Shown here in pieces: positions 41,998 through 51,226 of a DNA stretch of 64,000 nucleotides (position 1 is the first letter of the stretch; every line of letters starts with the position of its first letter). The position numbers were made by a program, and so were the translations under genes. Source of the stretch: Thiocystis violacea (lineage in GTDB: Bacteria; Pseudomonadota; Gammaproteobacteria; Chromatiales; Chromatiaceae); NCBI RefSeq assembly GCF_016583575.1, contig NZ_NRRG01000001.1, forward strand, positions 62,001-126,000, in the 5' to 3' direction. The notes beneath the pieces are model-generated. The model ran no database searches. It worked only from the letters and a program-made list of their open reading frames with translations, and was not told the origin of the DNA.

Positions 41998-42564
41998 TCA
42001 ATCCCGGAGTACATGGATAGCGAGCCTCAGAAGCTGCGAGCTGATGGTCAGCCCGGCCGCCTCGGCACTCGTCGTATTGATTTCGAACCTCAGCCGATTG
42101 TCCGCTCGGACGAAGCCGATCATCCCGCCCGCCGCGACGAATCCCGGGATCTCGCTGACCGTCAAGACTGGCCGCCGGTCGACGGCGCGCAACAATGGGG
42201 TTAGATAGGCCTGCTCGGACTCGCTCGCGTAGACGATGTGACAGCCGTGCAGGGTGTCGCCGCGCGAGCGCGGCTCGACCCGGACCGGATGGCCTTGCGC
42301 GGACTTGGCGTCCAATGTCTTGAAGGCGTCCGCCGAGGAGGTCCGTCCATAGACACAGAGGTTCAGGGACGTGTCGGCGCTCGGAAAGGTGGTCGTCGGC
42401 CAGGTGACGAACTTGCTGAAGTTGTAGAGATAGGCGATCACGACCTCTGCCTCGCGCACATCGCGCACATCGGCGCGTGGCGCGGGCGCCGTGCACATCA
42501 GTGCCAAGGCCGTCACGAGGATACGGCGGATCCCGTGCCTGCCAGACTCGAAGCGATCCCTCAT
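41998..42564 (-). CDS. YfiR-family periplasmic regulator (DUF4154)
   Basis: A 188-residue exported protein. There is an N-terminal signal peptide (about 1-31, [16 protein letters not shown]). The mature part shows the YfiR pattern: [13 protein letters not shown], Cys in LNLCVYG, Cys in [22 protein letters not shown] and [21 protein letters not shown]. aeruginosa YfiR restrains the diguanylate cyclase YfiN from the periplasm in response to envelope redox. Here there is no YfiN gene beside it; a CHASE8 kinase takes that place, so YfiR probably acts on the kinase's periplasmic domain. The C-terminal cysteine pair of Pseudomonas YfiR is not seen. It lies 16 bp after the TonB-receptor gene. Confidence 0.88.
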   Translation of the reverse strand: MRDRFESGRHGIRRILVTALALMCTAPAPRADVRDVREAEVVIAYLYNFSKFVTWPTTTFPSADTSLNLCVYGRTSSADAFKTLDAKSAQGHPVRVEPRSRGDTLHGCHIVYASESEQAYLTPLLRAVDRRPVLTVSEIPGFVAAGGMIGFVRADNRLRFEINTTSAEAAGLTISSQLLRLAIHVLRD

Positions 42565-42580
42565 CGAGATGCGATCAAAG

Positions 42581-44647
42581 TCAGAAGGCGATTCGAATCA
42601 GGCCGTACACGCCACGCTGAACCGCGAACTGGGTCAATCCATAGATGTCCTGGTAGCCTTCCTGATGGGAGTCGTGCAGGAGATTCTGACCCACGATGGA
42701 TAGCTCGAGCTTGGGCCGCGGCCGCCAGGCGAGACGCAGATCCAGCTCCCAGTAGGAGGGGATGACGGAATCTCCGGGGGCGCCGAAGACGAAGCTGGAG
42801 TCGCTTTGGTCCACGTAGCGCAGCCAGGCATCGATGTCCAGGTCCGGGCGCGGACTCAGCTGCGAGCGCAGTGAGAGCTGTTGCCGCGGGTCGGTGCGCG
42901 CCAGGATGTCGTTCTCCGGATCCTGGCCGTTCTTGGGCACCTGAATGTCCAGCTCCAGGTAACTGTAGGCCAACGCCAGTGTCCAGTCGTCGCGAACCCG
43001 GTAATCGAGGGCGAACTCCAGGCCGTAGCTCTGCCCCCGTCCCTGGTTGCTGATTGGCAGGGCCGAGACCAGGTAGCCATTGGACAGCGTCTCCCACACC
43101 AGTTCGGCGTCACTTGTATCGACCGTGCGCAGGGAGTCGTAATCGTTGACGAAAAGTGCCAAGTCCGCGCTCAAGCGCGGTGAGGGGGTCGTCCGGAATC
43201 CCAGCTCGTAGGCGGTGAGGGCCTCGGCATCGAAGTCCTCCGCTCCGGTGACCTCGGGTACCAGAAGCAGGGTCGAGAGCGGTGTCGAGATGGATTGGAC
43301 GCTGGTCAGCGTGGAGGTTCCGCTGCGTTCCACCCGAGAGGGTGTGCGCACGGCCCGCGAGACCGCCCCCCAGAGACTGGCCTGCTCGGAGACCTTCCAC
43401 AACAGACGGATATTGGGTTGGATCTCGAAGCCGGTGTAGTCGTTGTGTTCGACCTTGGTGCCCAGGGTCAGACGTAGACGATCGCGCAGCAGCTCGATGT
43501 CGTCCTGGACGAAGGCATTCCAGAGGCTGCGATTCTCAGCGATCGGGTCGACCGTGATGAGCCGACTGATCTCGAAACGGTCGTCGATGCCGCGGTAGCC
43601 GAGCCCCCACACGAGATCGTGACTGTCGCCGAGTCTTGTCCGTTGTTGAAATTCGAGATCGACGATGTCATTGCGCTGACCCGCATAGTATTCGTGACGC
43701 TCGGAGTGATCGTAGAAAAGCTTGAGCGAGATATCGGATGTCAGCGACAGGGCGCGATCCCAGCGTCCCAGCAGGTTCCAGCCCGACGCGCTCAAATCGT
43801 CATCGACCGCCGCGACGAAGCTCGGCGGCGCGAAGGGATCGGGCACCAGGAGCTGTTGGCCTAGGCTGCTGCGGTAGAGATCGCCTTGAAAGGTTAGCCG
43901 ATCGCCCCCTGCCAGCCGGGAATCAAGACGGAATCCGCCCTGCATGATGTCCCAGGAATCTCGGCCATCCAGACCGCTCGGGGTGACCAGGGAGTCCCGA
44001 TCGTTATACTTGACATAGGCTCGGGCAAAGGTCTCCGGCGACAACTGGACACCCTGGCGCGCGGCGCCAATCACACGCTCCTCGGTGCCACCACCGGCGA
44101 CGACCAGCGTGCCCTGGGTCGCCGCCGCCGGCTTGCTGATGATGTTGATCACCCCATTGACGGCGTTGGCGCCCCAGAGCGTCGCCCCGGGTCCGCGAAT
44201 CACCTCGATGCGGTCGATGTCCTCGAGCATGACGTCCTGCTGCTCCCAGTAAACGCCCGAGAAGGTTGGGGAATAGACGGTCCGCCCATCGATGAGCACC
44301 AATAGCTTGTTGGACAGACGCCCGCCGAACCCCCGCGCGGATACCGACCATTTGTTGGCGTCGAGGCGCTTGACCGTGATACCCGGAACCATTCGCAACG
44401 CCTCCGGCACGGAGGTGGCTCCGCTGCGACGGATCTCGTCGTTACCGATCACATAGACCGCGGCCGCGGCATCGGCGAGTGCCTGCGCCTTCTTGCCGAC
44501 GGAGGTGACCTTGACATCGAGCAGATCCTCAAGGCTGAGATCGGTGAGGTCCGTTGCCGCTCGCGAGGTACAAGGCCATGTTGCCGCCAGTACCAGGAGC
44601 GCGGTCCAGTGCTTGTGAATTCGTCGGTCTGATTGCATACCCATCAT
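42581..44647 (-). CDS. TonB-dependent outer-membrane receptor of the signalling operon
   Basis: A 688-residue outer-membrane protein. There is a signal peptide (about 1-31), then LSLEDLLDVKVTSVGKKAQ, an opening typical of a receptor subgroup often found with YfiR and sensor genes. The plug domain follows (about 55-170: VLIDGRTVYSP, IEVIRGPGATLWGANAVNGVINI) and then a 22-strand-type barrel ending in Phe. No N-terminal signalling extension of the FecA type is present, so any signalling must run through the next gene products. The ligand is unknown. It is the first gene of the four-gene leftward operon with YfiR, hybrid kinase and EAL protein. Confidence 0.92.
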   Translation of the reverse strand: MMGMQSDRRIHKHWTALLVLAATWPCTSRAATDLTDLSLEDLLDVKVTSVGKKAQALADAAAAVYVIGNDEIRRSGATSVPEALRMVPGITVKRLDANKWSVSARGFGGRLSNKLLVLIDGRTVYSPTFSGVYWEQQDVMLEDIDRIEVIRGPGATLWGANAVNGVINIISKPAAATQGTLVVAGGGTEERVIGAARQGVQLSPETFARAYVKYNDRDSLVTPSGLDGRDSWDIMQGGFRLDSRLAGGDRLTFQGDLYRSSLGQQLLVPDPFAPPSFVAAVDDDLSASGWNLLGRWDRALSLTSDISLKLFYDHSERHEYYAGQRNDIVDLEFQQRTRLGDSHDLVWGLGYRGIDDRFEISRLITVDPIAENRSLWNAFVQDDIELLRDRLRLTLGTKVEHNDYTGFEIQPNIRLLWKVSEQASLWGAVSRAVRTPSRVERSGTSTLTSVQSISTPLSTLLLVPEVTGAEDFDAEALTAYELGFRTTPSPRLSADLALFVNDYDSLRTVDTSDAELVWETLSNGYLVSALPISNQGRGQSYGLEFALDYRVRDDWTLALAYSYLELDIQVPKNGQDPENDILARTDPRQQLSLRSQLSPRPDLDIDAWLRYVDQSDSSFVFGAPGDSVIPSYWELDLRLAWRPRPKLELSIVGQNLLHDSHQEGYQDIYGLTQFAVQRGVYGLIRIAF

Positions 44648-45071
44648 CAGTGTCCGCTTCGATTTGCTGGTAAGGGCGCGAGCCGTTGCCCCCGGTTCGA
44701 TCGACAGGGGTGTCGCGTACGCGGATCACCTCCGTGATCCACTCTCTCCCAAGGATGCCGGGGGTGTCGGACGTGCCCGCGACCAAGCACCCGAAGCGGC
44801 GATACGCCACGTCGATCGTGGGTCGTGCCATGCATCGCCACGAAACGACGACCGCTCATCGTCGAGGAGGCGTGACACTCGAAGTCCGAGGGTTGCGCGC
44901 CATTGCCAGCCGCTCCGTCACGGGCGATCGCGTGATGCGCCATCGGGCGAGTTTTATAGCACGGGGCGGGCAACGGATCCGAGGCATGCTTCGCATCCAC
45001 GCTCGGTCAAGGCGGGACATGACAATGCGTGGCCGGATCGGCGGAGGCTCGCCGTCGAGTGCCGACTTCGC
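44648..45071. other. Upstream region of the TonB-receptor operon, no gene seen
   Basis: This 424-bp gap contains frames on both strands with unconvincing translations. The likely operon promoter is in here; the AT-rich TATAAAA (minus strand, around 44954-44960) stands out but has no -35 at good spacing. An inverted repeat at 44723-44740 is listed separately. No riboswitch that I know (cobalamin or c-di-GMP classes) could be matched. Confidence 0.45.
44723..44740. promoter_or_regulatory. Perfect inverted repeat upstream of the TonB-receptor operon
   Basis: GGATCAC-CTCC-GTGATCC: perfect 7-base arms with a 4-base spacer, 76 bp upstream of the receptor ATG. It fits an operator or a leader hairpin. 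Confidence 0.4.
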
Positions 45072-45398
45072 TCAACGCAAATCCTTGAAACGCCCCCGTG
45101 CGATGTCTGCGGCCGCGCGCCGCCGCGCCTGGGTTTCGGGACGAGACGTATTGCCGCCGCCGATCGAGATCAGACAATCCTCCGCGAGCAGATAGAGTCC
45201 GCCCGTGGCGATGAAGGCCACGTCGCCCAAGTCGTCCAGGCCGGGCTGGGCGATGCCGACCTCTAGGAATCGCCGCGAATCCTCATCGACCGGGTTGTAG
45301 AAGCAGAGCGTCATTCCAAAGAGTGAACAAGCGACGGAACATGGCTCGGACTCCTCGGGGTGTCGCGCTGGATTGGATTCAGGCATGGCTCCGACCAT
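45072..45398 (-). CDS. Unrecognised small protein
   Basis: A frame of up to 108 residues with third-position GC typical of the neighbouring genes, which is the main reason to think it is real. From an internal Met (45314) it reads MTLCFYNPVDEDSRRFLEVG, then an alternating hydrophobic stretch DVAFIATGGLYLLAEDCLISI, and ends in a basic helix. No motif or family is recognised, and no strong ribosome-binding site helps to choose among the Met codons at 45398, 45386 and 45314. It reads away from purK. Confidence 0.45.
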   Translation of the reverse strand: MVGAMPESNPARHPEESEPCSVACSLFGMTLCFYNPVDEDSRRFLEVGIAQPGLDDLGDVAFIATGGLYLLAEDCLISIGGGNTSRPETQARRRAAADIARGRFKDLR

Positions 45399-45559
45399 CG
45401 ATACGCCGATGAGTGTAATCCATGCGTGTTCAAATGGACTCGGTCGTGAATGGGGCCGGCTGTCGAGCCCGCGACCAGGGCGCGCGAAAGAGAAAGAGCG
45501 CCGCGCGAATCCGATCGTCAGGGCTTCCCAATTCCGTGAATAGCGCGGATCATTCCGCC

Positions 45560-46714
45560 ATGGACGTATTTCCCCTACCTGTCGCTCGTATCGGCATCAT
45601 CGGAGGCGGTCAACTCGGCCGCATGTTGGCCAAGGCCGCCAAACGGCTCGGTTGTACCTGCGTGGTGCTCGACCCCACGCCCGGCTCGCCGGCCGGCCAG
45701 GTCGCCGGTCATCAGATCGTCGGCGCCTATCATGATCCCGCCAAATTGCGTGAGCTGGCCGAGTCCTGTGATGTCACCACCTTCGATATCGAGGATATCG
45801 ATACCGCCACGCTGCTCCAGCTCGAACGCGAGGGCCATCGGGTGCTGCCCTCCCCGAGGGTTCTGGCGCTGATCCAGGACAAGCTGACCCAAAAACAGGC
45901 CCTGGCGGAGGCGGGCATTCCGACGGCGCCCTTCATTCCCATGCCCGAACCCAGTCCGGAAGCCTTCGCGGCCCATGGCTATCCATTGGTGCAGAAGGCG
46001 CGCCGGGGTGGCTATGACGGTCGCGGCGTCTCCATCATGAAGACGCCCGAGGATTACGGGCGGCATCTGCCGCTGCCGTCGCTGCTGGAGCGTTTCATTC
46101 CGGCCGAGAAGGAACTGGCCGTGGTGGTCGCGCGCGGGCTGGACGGTGATTGCCGCTGCTATCCGGTCGTCGAGATGCGCTTTCGGCCCGGCGAGAACGT
46201 GCTCGATCTGCTGCTCGCCCCGGCCAGGATCACACCAGAGACGGCCGAGGCCGCCGCGCGTCTGGCGGTGCGGACCGTCGAGGTGTTGGGCGGCATTGGC
46301 ATCTTCGGCGTCGAGATGTTCCTGACCGAGGACGGCGGGCTGCTGGTCAACGAAGTGGCTCCGCGCACCCACAACTCCGGCCATCACACCATCGAGGCCA
46401 ATGTCACGGATCAGTTCGAGCAGCATCTGCGCGCCGTGGTCGGTCTGCCGCTCGGCGCCACCGATCAGCTATCGCCGGCGGCCATGATCAACCTGCTTGG
46501 CGCGCCTGGTCATCGCGGGCGCCCGGTCATCAAGGGCATGGCGGAGGCGCTGGCGATTCCGGGTGTTTGTCTGCACCTCTACGGCAAGGCGGCGACCGCG
46601 CCCTTTCGCAAGATGGGCCATGTGACCGTGCTCGATCCCGACATCGAGATGGCCGAACGCAAAGCCATGCGGGTGCGCGATTTGATCGAGATCTCAGGGG
46701 AGGACCATCCATGA
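45560..46714 (+). CDS. purK: N5-carboxyaminoimidazole ribonucleotide synthase
   Basis: A 384-residue ATP-grasp enzyme of purine synthesis that carboxylates AIR using bicarbonate and ATP. The start [15 protein letters not shown] and the ATP-grasp segments [24 protein letters not shown] and [17 protein letters not shown] are all characteristic. I chose ATG 45560, where homology begins; the open frame reaches 45422. The stop overlaps the purE start by 4 bp (ATGA), so the two genes are translationally coupled, in the order purK-purE, the reverse of E. coli. Confidence 0.95.
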   Translation: MDVFPLPVARIGIIGGGQLGRMLAKAAKRLGCTCVVLDPTPGSPAGQVAGHQIVGAYHDPAKLRELAESCDVTTFDIEDIDTATLLQLEREGHRVLPSPRVLALIQDKLTQKQALAEAGIPTAPFIPMPEPSPEAFAAHGYPLVQKARRGGYDGRGVSIMKTPEDYGRHLPLPSLLERFIPAEKELAVVVARGLDGDCRCYPVVEMRFRPGENVLDLLLAPARITPETAEAAARLAVRTVEVLGGIGIFGVEMFLTEDGGLLVNEVAPRTHNSGHHTIEANVTDQFEQHLRAVVGLPLGATDQLSPAAMINLLGAPGHRGRPVIKGMAEALAIPGVCLHLYGKAATAPFRKMGHVTVLDPDIEMAERKAMRVRDLIEISGEDHP

Positions 46715-47277
46715 CCCATGTCGAGAGTACCCTGATGCCCGCCGTCGGCGGGATCCCCGGCCCGCCCGATACGCGCGAGATCGTCCCTCTGGTGGGGATC
46801 ATCATGGGCAGCGATTCGGACCTGCCGGTCATGCGCGAGGCGGCGGCCATCCTGGATGATTTCGGCGTGCCCTACGAGATGACCATCGTCTCCGCGCATC
46901 GCACGCCGAAACGGCTCTACGACTACGCGGAATCCGCCGTGGCGCGCGGGCTGAGGGTCATCATCGCCGGGGCCGGCGGGGCGGCGCATCTGCCGGGCAT
47001 GGCCGCGGCCATCACCCCCCTGCCGGTGATCGGCGTCCCGGTCAAGACTTCCAGCCTGTCGGGACAGGACTCGCTGCTCTCCATCGTGCAGATGCCCGCC
47101 GGAGTTCCGGTGGCGACCGTCGCCATCAACGGCGCCAAGAATGCGGGCATCCTGGCGGCCCAGATCCTGGGCGCCTCGGACGCCGCGATCCGGCACCGGA
47201 TCGAGGTGTTCAAGCGGGATCTGGAGGCCATGGTGATGGAAAAGGTCTCGCTTCTGGAGCAAGACCTACGCTCTTGA
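46711..47277 (+). CDS. purE: N5-carboxyaminoimidazole ribonucleotide mutase
   Basis: A 188-residue class I PurE, which moves the carboxyl group of N5-CAIR to give CAIR. The motifs [27 protein letters not shown] and [11 protein letters not shown] are intact, and the catalytic Ser and His are present. About 25 extra residues precede the fold compared with the usual 165-residue protein; an ATG closer to the fold (46731 or 46804) is possible, but the ATGA overlap with purK favours 46711. Confidence 0.94.
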   Translation: MTHVESTLMPAVGGIPGPPDTREIVPLVGIIMGSDSDLPVMREAAAILDDFGVPYEMTIVSAHRTPKRLYDYAESAVARGLRVIIAGAGGAAHLPGMAAAITPLPVIGVPVKTSSLSGQDSLLSIVQMPAGVPVATVAINGAKNAGILAAQILGASDAAIRHRIEVFKRDLEAMVMEKVSLLEQDLRS

Positions 47278-47447
47278 CCGAGGAGCGCCTCGGCCGAATG
47301 TCGGAATTCGTCGACTCCGTGCCATTCTTGACGAGCTAATCGCGCCAGAATCCAGGTTCCCGAGTTCCCGGCTCGGGACAACCAGCGTTTCCCGTGGAAG
47401 GATCGCCGGGCCAAGACCCCTCCGGACCGCTTCTGATGGAGTGACTC

Positions 47448-48485
47448 GTGGACATCGCCGAACTGCTCGCCTTCAGTGTCAAGAACAACGCCTCGGACCT
47501 GCACCTCTCGGCCGGGCTGCCCCCGATGATTCGCGTCGACGGCGACATGCGACGGATCAATGTCCCGGCCCTGGAACATCGCTCCGTCCACTCGCTTGTC
47601 TACGACATCATGAACGACAAGCAGCGCAAGGATTACGAGGAGTTCCTGGAGACCGACTTTTCCTTCGAGATTCCCGGCGTGGCGCGGTTTCGCGTCAATG
47701 CCTTCAATCAGAAACGCGGCGCGGGCGCGGTCTTTCGCACCATTCCATCCAAGGTGCTCTCGCTCGATGAGCTCAAGGCGCCGAGTAGCTTCAAGGACAT
47801 CATCGATATCCCGCGCGGCCTGATCCTGGTGACCGGTCCGACCGGCTCGGGCAAGTCGACCACCCTGGCGGCGATGGTCGATCACCTCAACGATAACGAA
47901 TACGCCCATATCCTCACCATCGAGGATCCGATCGAGTTCGTTCACATCAGCAAGAAGTGTCTGGTCAACCAGCGCGAGGTCCACCGCGACACCCTGGGAT
48001 TCAGCGAGGCCCTGCGCTCCGCGCTGCGTCAGGATCCGGACATCATCCTGGTCGGCGAGATGCGCGACCTGGAGACCATTCGTCTCGCCCTCACCGCGGC
48101 CGAGACCGGTCATCTGGTGTTCGGAACCCTGCATACCACCTCGGCGGCCAAGACCATCGACCGCATCATCGACGTCTTTCCGGCGGCGGAGAAGGACATG
48201 GTCCGGGCCATGCTGTCGGAATCGCTGCGCGCGGTCGTCTCGCAGACGCTGATGAAAAAGACCGGCGGCGGTCGGCTCGCGGCCCACGAGATCATGATCG
48301 GCACCCCCGCCATCCGCAACCTGATCCGCGAGGCCAAGATCGCGCAGATGTATTCCGCGATCCAGACCGGCCAGGCCCACGGGATGCAAACCCTGGATCA
48401 GAACCTCAAGGAGCTGCTGCTGAAGGGTTTGATCTCGCGCAAGGACGCTCGCGCCAAGGCGCAGAACAAGGATGACTTCATGTAG
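47448..48485 (+). CDS. pilT: Type IV pilus retraction ATPase PilT
   Basis: A 345-residue hexameric ATPase that powers pilus retraction and twitching. Visible features are the N-terminal PAS-like domain (LLAFSVKNNASDLHLSAGLP), Walker A GPTGSGKSTT, the His box region, Walker B EMRDLETIRLALTAAETGH, and the PilT signature AIRNLIREAK. It starts at GTG with GGAG 7 bases upstream. pilU follows 90 bp downstream, the order found in Pseudomonas. Confidence 0.96.
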   Translation: MDIAELLAFSVKNNASDLHLSAGLPPMIRVDGDMRRINVPALEHRSVHSLVYDIMNDKQRKDYEEFLETDFSFEIPGVARFRVNAFNQKRGAGAVFRTIPSKVLSLDELKAPSSFKDIIDIPRGLILVTGPTGSGKSTTLAAMVDHLNDNEYAHILTIEDPIEFVHISKKCLVNQREVHRDTLGFSEALRSALRQDPDIILVGEMRDLETIRLALTAAETGHLVFGTLHTTSAAKTIDRIIDVFPAAEKDMVRAMLSESLRAVVSQTLMKKTGGGRLAAHEIMIGTPAIRNLIREAKIAQMYSAIQTGQAHGMQTLDQNLKELLLKGLISRKDARAKAQNKDDFM

Positions 48486-48575
48486 GGACGGAGGATCCAC
48501 TTCCAGCCATGGTGGCTGGCTGTTCCGGTCGCCAATGGGCCGGGTCGTCCGCGTATCATTCGAGCGAGGTGAGCG

Positions 48576-49733
48576 ATGGATCTGAGACGCGCGCTGGAGC
48601 AACTGCTGGGCGCCCTGGTCGAGAAGAAGGGATCGGACCTCTTCATCACGTCCGGTTGGCCCCCGAGCATCAAGATCGACGGCACCATCTATCCCGCCGC
48701 CAAGCAGCCGCTCTCGGCCGATCAGGCGCAGGGAATGGCTTACGAAATCATGAACGAGCGCCAGCGCGCGGAGTTCGAGGACACCAAGGAGTGTCAGTTC
48801 GCGCTCGACCGCGCGCCGCTGGGCCGCTTCCGCGTCAGTGCCTTCGTCCAGCGCGAGGCGTGCGGCATGGTGCTGCGCCGGATCGAGACCCGGATCCCGA
48901 CCATGGAGGAACTCAAGCTACCCTCGGTCCTGCGCGATCTCGCCATGACCAAGCGTGGGCTGGTGATCTTCGTGGGCGCCACGGGAACCGGTAAATCCAC
49001 CTCGCTGGCGGCCCTGGTCGGCTATCGCAACCATCATAGCTCCGGGCACATCATCACTATCGAGGATCCGATCGAATACGTGCACGAGCACGACGGTTGC
49101 ATCATCACCCAGCGCGAGGTCGGCGTGGACACGGAGTCCTTCGAGGTCGCGCTGCGCAACACCCTGCGTCAGGCCCCGGACGTCATCCTGATCGGCGAGG
49201 TTCGCACCCGCCAGACCATGGAATACGCCATGACCTTCGCCGAGACGGGGCATCTGGTACTGGCGACACTGCACGCCAATAACGCCAACCAGGCCATGGA
49301 TCGCATCATCAACTTCTTCCCGGAAGAGTCCCGCCACCAGATGTTGATGGACCTGTCCCTGAACCTCAAGGGCATCGTCGCGCAGCAACTCGCCCCCCGC
49401 AAGAACGGGCAGGGGCGGCGCGCGGTGATCGAGGTGCTGCTCAACACGCCGCTGGCCGCCGACCTGATCCGCATGGGCGAGGTCCACAAACTCAAGGAAC
49501 TGATGAAACGCTCCGGCGAGCAGGGAATGATCACCTTCGATCAGGCGCTGTTCAATCTCTATCAGGAGGGCGAGATCAGCTACGAGGACGCGCTCCGCCA
49601 TGCCGACTCGGCCAACGAGGTACGTCTCATGATCAAGTTGCAGAGCGGCAGCGCGCAACGCGCCGCGACCGAGCGCTCGATCGACGGCATCACACTGGTC
49701 GAGGATCAGGAGCCCAACGGGGCGCGTTGGTAG
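48576..49733 (+). CDS. pilU: PilT-dependent retraction ATPase PilU
   Basis: A 385-residue PilT paralogue that aids retraction under load. It has the same layout as PilT: LLGALVEKKGSDLFITSG at the start, Walker A GATGTGKSTS, IEDPIEYVHEH, GEVRTRQTMEYAMTFAETGH. The C-terminal tail after about residue 350 (RAATERSIDG...) is longer than in PilT, which is typical of PilU. Confidence 0.95.
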   Translation: MDLRRALEQLLGALVEKKGSDLFITSGWPPSIKIDGTIYPAAKQPLSADQAQGMAYEIMNERQRAEFEDTKECQFALDRAPLGRFRVSAFVQREACGMVLRRIETRIPTMEELKLPSVLRDLAMTKRGLVIFVGATGTGKSTSLAALVGYRNHHSSGHIITIEDPIEYVHEHDGCIITQREVGVDTESFEVALRNTLRQAPDVILIGEVRTRQTMEYAMTFAETGHLVLATLHANNANQAMDRIINFFPEESRHQMLMDLSLNLKGIVAQQLAPRKNGQGRRAVIEVLLNTPLAADLIRMGEVHKLKELMKRSGEQGMITFDQALFNLYQEGEISYEDALRHADSANEVRLMIKLQSGSAQRAATERSIDGITLVEDQEPNGARW

Positions 49734-49754
49734 TTGGATCCCGCCGAGTGCCTG

Positions 49755-49796
49755 GGCGATTTCCGGGAACGTCCGTACCCGATCGGAAGCTTCTGA
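49755..49796 (+). repeat. Dispersed repeat, copy A
   Basis: A 42-bp unit (starting GGCGATTTCCGGGAACGTCC) that matches 54199-54240 at about 36 of 42 positions in the same orientation. It lies between the convergent pilU and pyrX-like genes. Confidence 0.65.
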
Positions 49797-49939
49797 CTGT
49801 CCTCGGTCAACGCGCCCCGCGCTGGTTCGGGTCGCCTCGGGATCATCCCGTCCGATCAGCGGGCGCGGGACTCTCTGGAAAGCCCCCAACCCTGTCCCTC
49901 CTTGAGCTGGCGCGGAGACGGCCGCTCTTCCACTCCGCG

Positions 49940-51226
49940 CTAACGTTCGAACACGATCCGCCCGCCGAGGAGCGTCCAGGTCACCCGGCCGCGCATTTCC
50001 CGACCCATGAACGGTGTGTTGTGGCCCTGACTGATCAGGGTCTCGGCACTCGGGATCCAGACCGCCTCGGGGTCGAAGACACAAAGATCCGCGCGCTGAC
50101 CGGGGGCGATCCGTCCCAGATTCCGTCCCAGGATCCTCGCCGGTCCGATCGTGAGCCGCTCGACGACGCCCGCGAGATCGAGCACGCCCTCGGCGACCAG
50201 TCTCAGCGCCAGGGGCAGCAGGGTCTCCAGGGCCGAGATCCCGGGCGCGGTTTCCGGGAAGGGGGCGAGCTTGGCGTCCGGGTCGTGCGGCTGATGGTCC
50301 GAGCAGATGGCCCCGAGGACACCCTCGGCGATCGCCGCGCGTAGGGCGTCGCGGTCCGCCTGGGTGCGCAAGGGTGGGATCAGATGGAAATTCGCGTCGA
50401 AGCCATTCAGTTGCTCCTCGGTGAAAAAGAGCTGGTGCATGCTCGCGTCGCCGCTCGCCCGCACACCCCGGCGCCGGGCCTCCGCCAGCATGGCGACCCC
50501 GCGCGCGGTGGAAAGGCCATGAAAGTGGATGCGCGCGCCCGTCTGCTCGGCGAGGGCCAGATCGCGCGCCACGGCGACGGTCTCGGCCGCCTCGGGGATG
50601 CCCGGTAGCCCGAGACGGGTGCCGACCGTCCCTTCATGGGCGCAGCCACCCTGGCTCAGGCCGGGATCGAGCGGCATCAGAAAGACGCTGAGCCCGAAGG
50701 TCTCCGCGTACTCCATCGCCCGTCGCTGGACCTGGGTGTCGCGGATCGGCCGGTCGGCCTGGCTCAGGGCCGGACAGCCGGCCTGTTTGAGCGCGGCCAT
50801 CTCGGTGATGGTGCGGCCTTCTAGTCCCTGGGTCATGGCCCCGATCGGCAGGACGCGGGCGAAGCCATGGCGTTCGGCGATCTGATGCACGAGCCGGGCG
50901 ACGGCCGGGGTGTCGATGACGGGCAGGGTATCGGGCGGGCAGCAGAGCGTCGTGATGCCGGACGCGGAGGCGGCGCGGGTCTCGCTGCCGATGGTCGCCT
51001 TCTGCTCGTGCCCCGGCTCGCGCAGCCGCGCGCGTAGATCCACGAAACCCGGACAGACCACCTGGCCTCGGGCATCGAGCGTGCGATCGGGCTGGAAACC
51101 CTCGGGAGCCGCGCCGATGGCGAGCACCCGGCCATCGGCGATGTGGATGTCGGCCGCGCCGTCCCAGCCGCTGGCTGGATCGATGAAATGGCCGTGGCGG
51201 ATACTGAGGCGGGTGGCGTTAGCCAT
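49940..51226 (-). CDS. pyrX: Non-catalytic dihydroorotase homologue (PyrX/PyrC' type)
   Basis: A 428-residue amidohydrolase-fold protein. The entry motif that should read HxH before REPG is RAR here ([11 protein letters not shown]), so two metal-binding histidines are lost. The later HxED-type His is also replaced ([10 protein letters not shown]), although HFHGLST and SDHQPHD remain. In Pseudomonas such an inactive homologue is needed to assemble aspartate transcarbamoylase; the same structural role is inferred here, because the gene overlaps pyrB by 8 bp. The first step of pyrimidine synthesis is therefore likely encoded as a PyrB-PyrX complex, and a true dihydroorotase must lie elsewhere. 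Confidence 0.9.
   Translation of the reverse strand: MANATRLSIRHGHFIDPASGWDGAADIHIADGRVLAIGAAPEGFQPDRTLDARGQVVCPGFVDLRARLREPGHEQKATIGSETRAASASGITTLCCPPDTLPVIDTPAVARLVHQIAERHGFARVLPIGAMTQGLEGRTITEMAALKQAGCPALSQADRPIRDTQVQRRAMEYAETFGLSVFLMPLDPGLSQGGCAHEGTVGTRLGLPGIPEAAETVAVARDLALAEQTGARIHFHGLSTARGVAMLAEARRRGVRASGDASMHQLFFTEEQLNGFDANFHLIPPLRTQADRDALRAAIAEGVLGAICSDHQPHDPDAKLAPFPETAPGISALETLLPLALRLVAEGVLDLAGVVERLTIGPARILGRNLGRIAPGQRADLCVFDPEAVWIPSAETLISQGHNTPFMGREMRGRVTWTLLGGRIVFER

Noticed and set aside
44686-44712. tRNA-like GGTTCGATC segment
   Set aside because: The surrounding bases do not pair into a T-arm or acceptor stem, and there is no anticodon arm.
44648-44870. Possible riboswitch in the TonB-receptor leader
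   Set aside because: TonB receptors often have cobalamin riboswitches, but the B12-box and other conserved segments were not found; only a simple inverted repeat is visible.
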